This document shows positions 5,763-8,828 of a stretch of 8,828 nt of DNA, piece after piece. This DNA is from Candidatus Stercoripulliclostridium merdigallinarum. Its GTDB lineage: Bacteria > Bacillota > Clostridia > Christensenellales > DTU072. A program made the position numbers and the translations under genes. The notes under the pieces are model-generated. The model did no database searches. It was not told the DNA's origin and saw nothing but the letters and a program-made list of their open reading frames with translations. Within the stretch, counting starts at the first letter, position 1; the number at the start of each line of letters is the position of its first letter. Location: contig DVNF01000039.1 in the NCBI GenBank assembly GCA_018714575.1, positions 1 to 8,828 of the forward strand, given 5' to 3'.

Positions 5763-8526
5763 TGTCGGAGTCCTCCTTTGCGGCGGTTTCCGCGACTTCG
5801 GCAGAAGCGCCTGCCGAAGTTGAATCGTCTGTCGCCGTTTCGTCCGTCGCCGTTTCGAAGGCCGAATCGATCGTCGTCGCGTTGTTTGTGTTGTTTGTCG
5901 CCTTATCCGCGGCATTGCCGTCCGAGGCGGCGCTGTCGGTTGCCGCGACGTCATATTCGGCGGCGTGGCTCTGTTTGAAAGTTTCCAGATACGCCTCGTT
6001 GAACTTAACGCCTTTGGCGCCGGCGTCCGCCTTAGCGTCCTTACGGATACGGCGTTCCAATTTCAATGCGGCGATTTCGGCTTGTTTTGCCGCCTTTTCG
6101 GCGCGGGCTTTTTCCTCTTCCTCGCGGTCTATGCGCGCGGCTTCCGAAACGCTTTCGTCGTACATGCCGATTATGTGGTCGAAGAAGTTGTTACGGTCGC
6201 CGTAATCCGTCAGCAGCTGTTCGCAGTCGGTATAAAGTTTATATGCCTGCACAAAGCGGTTGTATTTGATATGTGCGGCACGGATACGTTTGTTTTGCGC
6301 CCGTTTTTCCTCTTTTGTTTCGCAACGGACGTCAAGTTCGCGTTTATAAGCTTCCTCGTAGTCCTCTTCCAAGCCTTTGGGGAAGAACAGCGCGGCAAGT
6401 TTTTGCATCCATTTATAACGGAAAGCCGTCCATTTAATAAGGAATCGGGCGGAACGCAGCATTCTTTCGGCTTTCTTTTGCGCCCAAGCCGTCATATCGG
6501 GACCTTGGGACGGGGGAAGGCGTTTCGTCAAGGCGCGCCTGTCGCTTTCAAGCGCGGCTATTCGTTTGGTCCATTCGGTCATATCGGGAACGATTATTCC
6601 GTCCAAGGAAAGCTGAGTATGGGCAACGTCGTTTTTGGCTATTGCCGTCACCGCGCGGGCAAGGGCAAGCCGGGTTTGCATTTTCGGATCGTCCCATTTT
6701 TCAAGCTCAGGAATGATAAATTCGTATATCGCGTCCTTGTCGCGCAGCAATTTTTGTGCGTCTTTGTACGCAAAGCGCGCGTCTTTATAAGCCTGTTTAG
6801 CGGCGTTATGTTTTTCCTGCAAGGCAATTAGGTCGTCCGTCATGACAACGCTTTGCCCCTTAGGCGTAGCCCTTTCGATCGATTCATACAGCGATTCATA
6901 TTCGTGCCGAACGGTTTTATATGTGGCTTTTGCCGCCAGCATTTCGGCTTTTTTACCTTTGATATCGGGGATATCGGCGTTTTTGCGGCTAAGCATGTAA
7001 TTATAGCTTTCGACAAGGTCTTTGACCTGGTGTGGGGTGATGTCGCCGGTGCGGTAGTCCGAATTCGCCGCGCGGTATTTCAGCGCCAACACTATCATGT
7101 AATGTTTTTCCCTGGACAGGTTATACAGGAGGTAGGGCGCCAGGTTCAGCGCCGCGCCCAATATGGACAGCGCGCACAGCATATAGAATAAGCTGTTGCG
7201 GACGTTGGGGTCGTACAATACGTCGTAATTAACGGTCAGACCGAAGGATTCGTATATGTACGGCAGGAAGTAACCGGACAAAATAGTGACCGGCGTACCT
7301 ATCAAAGCCGCGACTTCCAACATATAATCGACGCGTTTACCCGATTGCCATTGAATGGAATCCTTTACTTCGGCGTTCAGGACGGGGGTATAGACTATTT
7401 GCAATTGATTTATAAACGTGTTGATCCACAGGAACAGGAAGTATAATAACGGGATTTTGTAAAATGCCAACATACAGGCGATAAATACTATATTCAATAT
7501 GTTGTGGAACAACAATATCCCTTTATTACCCAGCCATTTCAGGAAAAACGGCGTGGCGAACATGGAAAGCCCCGAGGCTATGGAAAGTACCGTTTGCAAA
7601 ACGCCGTATGTCACCATGTCCTGCGTGCCGTAAATATATATCCAACCGAACAGCACCAAATATGCGCCTTCCAGGAAGTTAAACCAAGTGGAAATTGTCC
7701 TTAGCCACCAATATTTGTTGCGCCAAACGGCGACGCAACCGCCGACGACGCTGACTTTTTGGACAAAATGTTTGGACGAAACGATACGTTCCTTGCATCC
7801 GAAGAAGGCAAAGAAACTTAGCAAAACGCCGGCAATGCCGATCGGCACTACGATATATCTATAGGTTCTGATATCGGTGAAGCCGCCCGTCAATTCGGAA
7901 AAGATAGGAACGAACAATTGATATACGGTCGGCGCAAACGAATAGATCATCGAACTGACCGTAAGGATCTTCGACCTTTCCGCAGTGCTTGGAGAAATGA
8001 CGCTGCCCAGGTTGGTATATGACGTTTGGTATAGAGGCTGCCCGATCGAGATAGCGATTGCAAAAGCGAAAACCGCCGTGTACTTATGGCTATAGGTCAT
8101 CGATTCGAAAGGCAGGAAGACGAAAATTATACTGATAATCGCCAGGGGCGCCCCCATGATCGCAAGATAGGGTCGGAACCTGCCCCAGCGCGTATTAGTG
8201 TTGTCGACCAATTTTCCGCGGATTATTTGGAATACGATATTCAAAATCGTTTGCACCGTCAACATGTTCTGTAAGTGCATCGGGCGAATACCGATCGTGG
8301 ACGCGAACAACGTGTTCGTAACTCCCAGCGCCATATATCCCAACAGATATATCAGCATGTTCTGTCCCATTCCGCCGATGGAATAGTTCAGGACTTCTTT
8401 GTAGGGGACGTAATTCCCCTTTCCGGGTTTGTTCCAATGCGAAGTGACGTCGGTAACTATGTACGAAACTGCGCTTTTCAGCTGCAAAATGCCCTCGTTT
8501 AATTTGCGTTTTACCGTACTTGCCAT
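5752..8526 (-). CDS. GPH/MelB-type MFS sugar:cation symporter with a ~450-residue cytoplasmic C-terminal extension
   Basis: The product is 924 residues. Residues 1-46 form a charged cytoplasmic lead; about 47-470 form the membrane domain of the glycoside-pentoside-hexuronide:cation symporter family (MFS_2). Supporting motifs are DNTNTRWGRFRPY at 108-120 (loop 2-3 signature) and DSIQWQSGKR at 389-398 (the W-x-x-G-x-R segment of the C-terminal half). Known members such as MelB end near 470 residues; this one continues for ~450 more. The tail (471-924) is mostly helical and highly charged, with likely coiled coils near 523-600 and 793-835, two copies of PDMTxW (647-652, 676-681), an aromatic/basic patch FLIKWTAFRYKWMQKLAALFF (695-715) that might lie on the membrane, and a final acidic Ala/Thr/Ser/Asp-rich low-complexity stretch (859-924). 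The start is ATG 8526-8524 with GAGGG at 8536-8532 and 5-nt spacing; the TTG at 8538 overlaps that site. It is first in a two-gene operon. Substrate unknown. Confidence 0.93.
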   Translation of the reverse strand: MASTVKRKLNEGILQLKSAVSYIVTDVTSHWNKPGKGNYVPYKEVLNYSIGGMGQNMLIYLLGYMALGVTNTLFASTIGIRPMHLQNMLTVQTILNIVFQIIRGKLVDNTNTRWGRFRPYLAIMGAPLAIISIIFVFLPFESMTYSHKYTAVFAFAIAISIGQPLYQTSYTNLGSVISPSTAERSKILTVSSMIYSFAPTVYQLFVPIFSELTGGFTDIRTYRYIVVPIGIAGVLLSFFAFFGCKERIVSSKHFVQKVSVVGGCVAVWRNKYWWLRTISTWFNFLEGAYLVLFGWIYIYGTQDMVTYGVLQTVLSIASGLSMFATPFFLKWLGNKGILLFHNILNIVFIACMLAFYKIPLLYFLFLWINTFINQLQIVYTPVLNAEVKDSIQWQSGKRVDYMLEVAALIGTPVTILSGYFLPYIYESFGLTVNYDVLYDPNVRNSLFYMLCALSILGAALNLAPYLLYNLSREKHYMIVLALKYRAANSDYRTGDITPHQVKDLVESYNYMLSRKNADIPDIKGKKAEMLAAKATYKTVRHEYESLYESIERATPKGQSVVMTDDLIALQEKHNAAKQAYKDARFAYKDAQKLLRDKDAIYEFIIPELEKWDDPKMQTRLALARAVTAIAKNDVAHTQLSLDGIIVPDMTEWTKRIAALESDRRALTKRLPPSQGPDMTAWAQKKAERMLRSARFLIKWTAFRYKWMQKLAALFFPKGLEEDYEEAYKRELDVRCETKEEKRAQNKRIRAAHIKYNRFVQAYKLYTDCEQLLTDYGDRNNFFDHIIGMYDESVSEAARIDREEEEKARAEKAAKQAEIAALKLERRIRKDAKADAGAKGVKFNEAYLETFKQSHAAEYDVAATDSAASDGNAADKATNNTNNATTIDSAFETATDETATDDSTSAGASAEVAETAAKEDSDNED
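5831..5857. repeat. 15-bp tandem duplication in the symporter's low-complexity tail
   Basis: GTCGCCGTTTCG occurs at 5831-5842 and again at 5846-5857, a 15-bp period. On the minus strand it encodes two ETATD-type pentapeptides. The copies keep the reading frame, as expected for a slippage-prone disordered tail. Confidence 0.7.
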
Positions 8527-8554
8527 AAGATCCCTCAACTTGTGATAAGTGATA

Positions 8555-8579
8555 CTATACTATTATACCTCTATACTAT
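8555..8579. promoter_or_regulatory. Operator-like direct repeats CTATACTAT over the symporter promoter
   Basis: CTATACTAT is present at 8555-8563 and 8571-8579, exactly 16 bp apart. One copy overlaps the -10 box and start site, the other sits in the spacer. A bound regulator would block polymerase. They may instead be simple AT-rich repetition. Confidence 0.35.
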
Positions 8580-8590
8580 ACCAAAATCAA
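8562..8590 (-). promoter_or_regulatory. Near-consensus sigma-A promoter of the symporter-lipoprotein operon
   Basis: On the minus strand TTGATT (8590-8585) and a perfect TATAAT (8567-8562) are separated by 17 bp. The start would be near 8555, about 29 nt before the ATG at 8526, with the ribosome binding site in that short leader. Confidence 0.75.
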
Positions 8591-8616
8591 GGTTTAATAT
8601 TTTCCCGCCCGAAGAT

Positions 8617-8650
8617 AAAGTGTAAGCTTGTCAAACATTTGTTACACTTT
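8617..8650. repeat. 9-bp inverted repeat around the transposase stop codon, possible IS end
   Basis: AAAGTGTAA (8617-8625) is perfectly inverted as TTACACTTT (8642-8650); the 16-nt spacer holds a smaller palindrome CAAA-CA-TTTG (8632-8641) and the transposase stop. It could be a terminator-like hairpin or part of the insertion sequence's terminal inverted repeat. The other end of the element is outside the window, so this cannot be settled here. Confidence 0.55.
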
Positions 8651-8828
8651 GCTTAGAAAAAAAGGAAGCAAGGTATTCGTTAGGCGAAAGCCAATTCAGC
8701 GGGCGCATCGGGAAGTTGTTGTACTCGTTCATATATCTCTTTAATTGCTTGTTGTAGTCCTCCAAACTGTAGAATTTTCTGCCGGCATAGAACCGCTCTC
8801 CGTCTTTTCTGTGACTGCGTTCCACTTT
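8631..8828 (-). mobile_element. Insertion-sequence transposase (integrase-core DDE), C-terminal end only
   Basis: The last 66 codons of a transposase are visible; the gene continues past the right edge, so it is cut by the window rather than shown to be broken. The frame reads KVERSHRKDGERFYAGRKFY and ends with NNFPMRPLNWLSPNEYL before a short tail. In integrase-core (rve/DDE) transposases the KVERSHR segment carries the final catalytic glutamate (of Asp-Asp-Glu), and NNFPMRPLxWxSPNEYL is a recurrent C-terminal ending in Bacillota elements of the IS3/IS481-like group. The GTG at 8825 is simply the Val of this motif, not a start. It lies about 40 bp upstream of the symporter promoter's -35 and reads in the same direction. 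Exact IS family is uncertain. Confidence 0.85.

Noticed and set aside
5763..5954. 64-residue N-terminal extension of the lipoprotein frame
   Set aside because: It is Arg/Pro/Thr-rich out-of-frame symporter sequence. The internal ATG at 5762 has a strong ribosome binding site and a proper lipoprotein signal follows it.
5965..6831. 288-codon + strand open frame opposite the symporter tail
   Set aside because: It is rich in Phe, Leu and Val exactly where the minus strand encodes Lys and Glu, so it is the antisense shadow of the tail. No ribosome binding site or recognisable domain.
1..8828. tRNA or rRNA genes
   Set aside because: I saw no cloverleaf-like segment with TTCRA-type arm and no rRNA-like sequence in any gap, although a covariance search was not possible.

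Overview
The window looks like chromosomal DNA of an uncultured, monoderm Bacillota (Clostridia-like) bacterium. Reasons: moderate GC genes separated by AT-rich gaps, strong AGGAG-type ribosome binding sites, sigma-A-type promoters with 17-bp spacers, hairpin terminators, a lipobox lipoprotein, and protein types common in anaerobic gut Clostridia. Genus cannot be read from the sequence.

Layout, left to right. (1) A small XRE-type helix-turn-helix regulator on + (84-325) reads correctly only after a one-base shift in a run of six A. (2) An 18-bp perfect-stem bidirectional terminator (365-403). (3) A MATE-family efflux transporter on - (435-1847) with its own promoter. (4) A membrane-anchored or secreted glycerophosphodiester phosphodiesterase on - (2071-2913) with its own terminator; its promoter sits so close to the ATG that the mRNA may be leaderless. 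(5) A 318-bp divergent intergenic region with two promoters, a hairpin and an 8-bp microrepeat. (6) A stand-alone iron-type alcohol dehydrogenase resembling the C-terminal half of AdhE on + (3232-4413), with a strong terminator. (7) An apparently non-coding AT-rich gap. (8) A two-gene operon on - (8526 down to 4815): a GPH/MelB-type sugar:cation symporter fused to an undescribed ~450-residue cytoplasmic tail, followed with 11-bp overlap by an unrecognised lipoprotein. (9) At the right edge, the C-terminal end of a DDE/integrase-core transposase on -, with a 9-bp inverted repeat around its stop codon.

The first four complete or broken genes are single transcription units with no obvious shared pathway. 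The symporter-plus-lipoprotein pair is the one true operon and the best candidate for an undescribed system: a carrier with a large helical, charged cytoplasmic module, co-translated with an exported lipoprotein and driven by a near-consensus promoter overlapped by direct repeats. The transposase remnant next to that promoter suggests this end of the region is mobile-element exposed.
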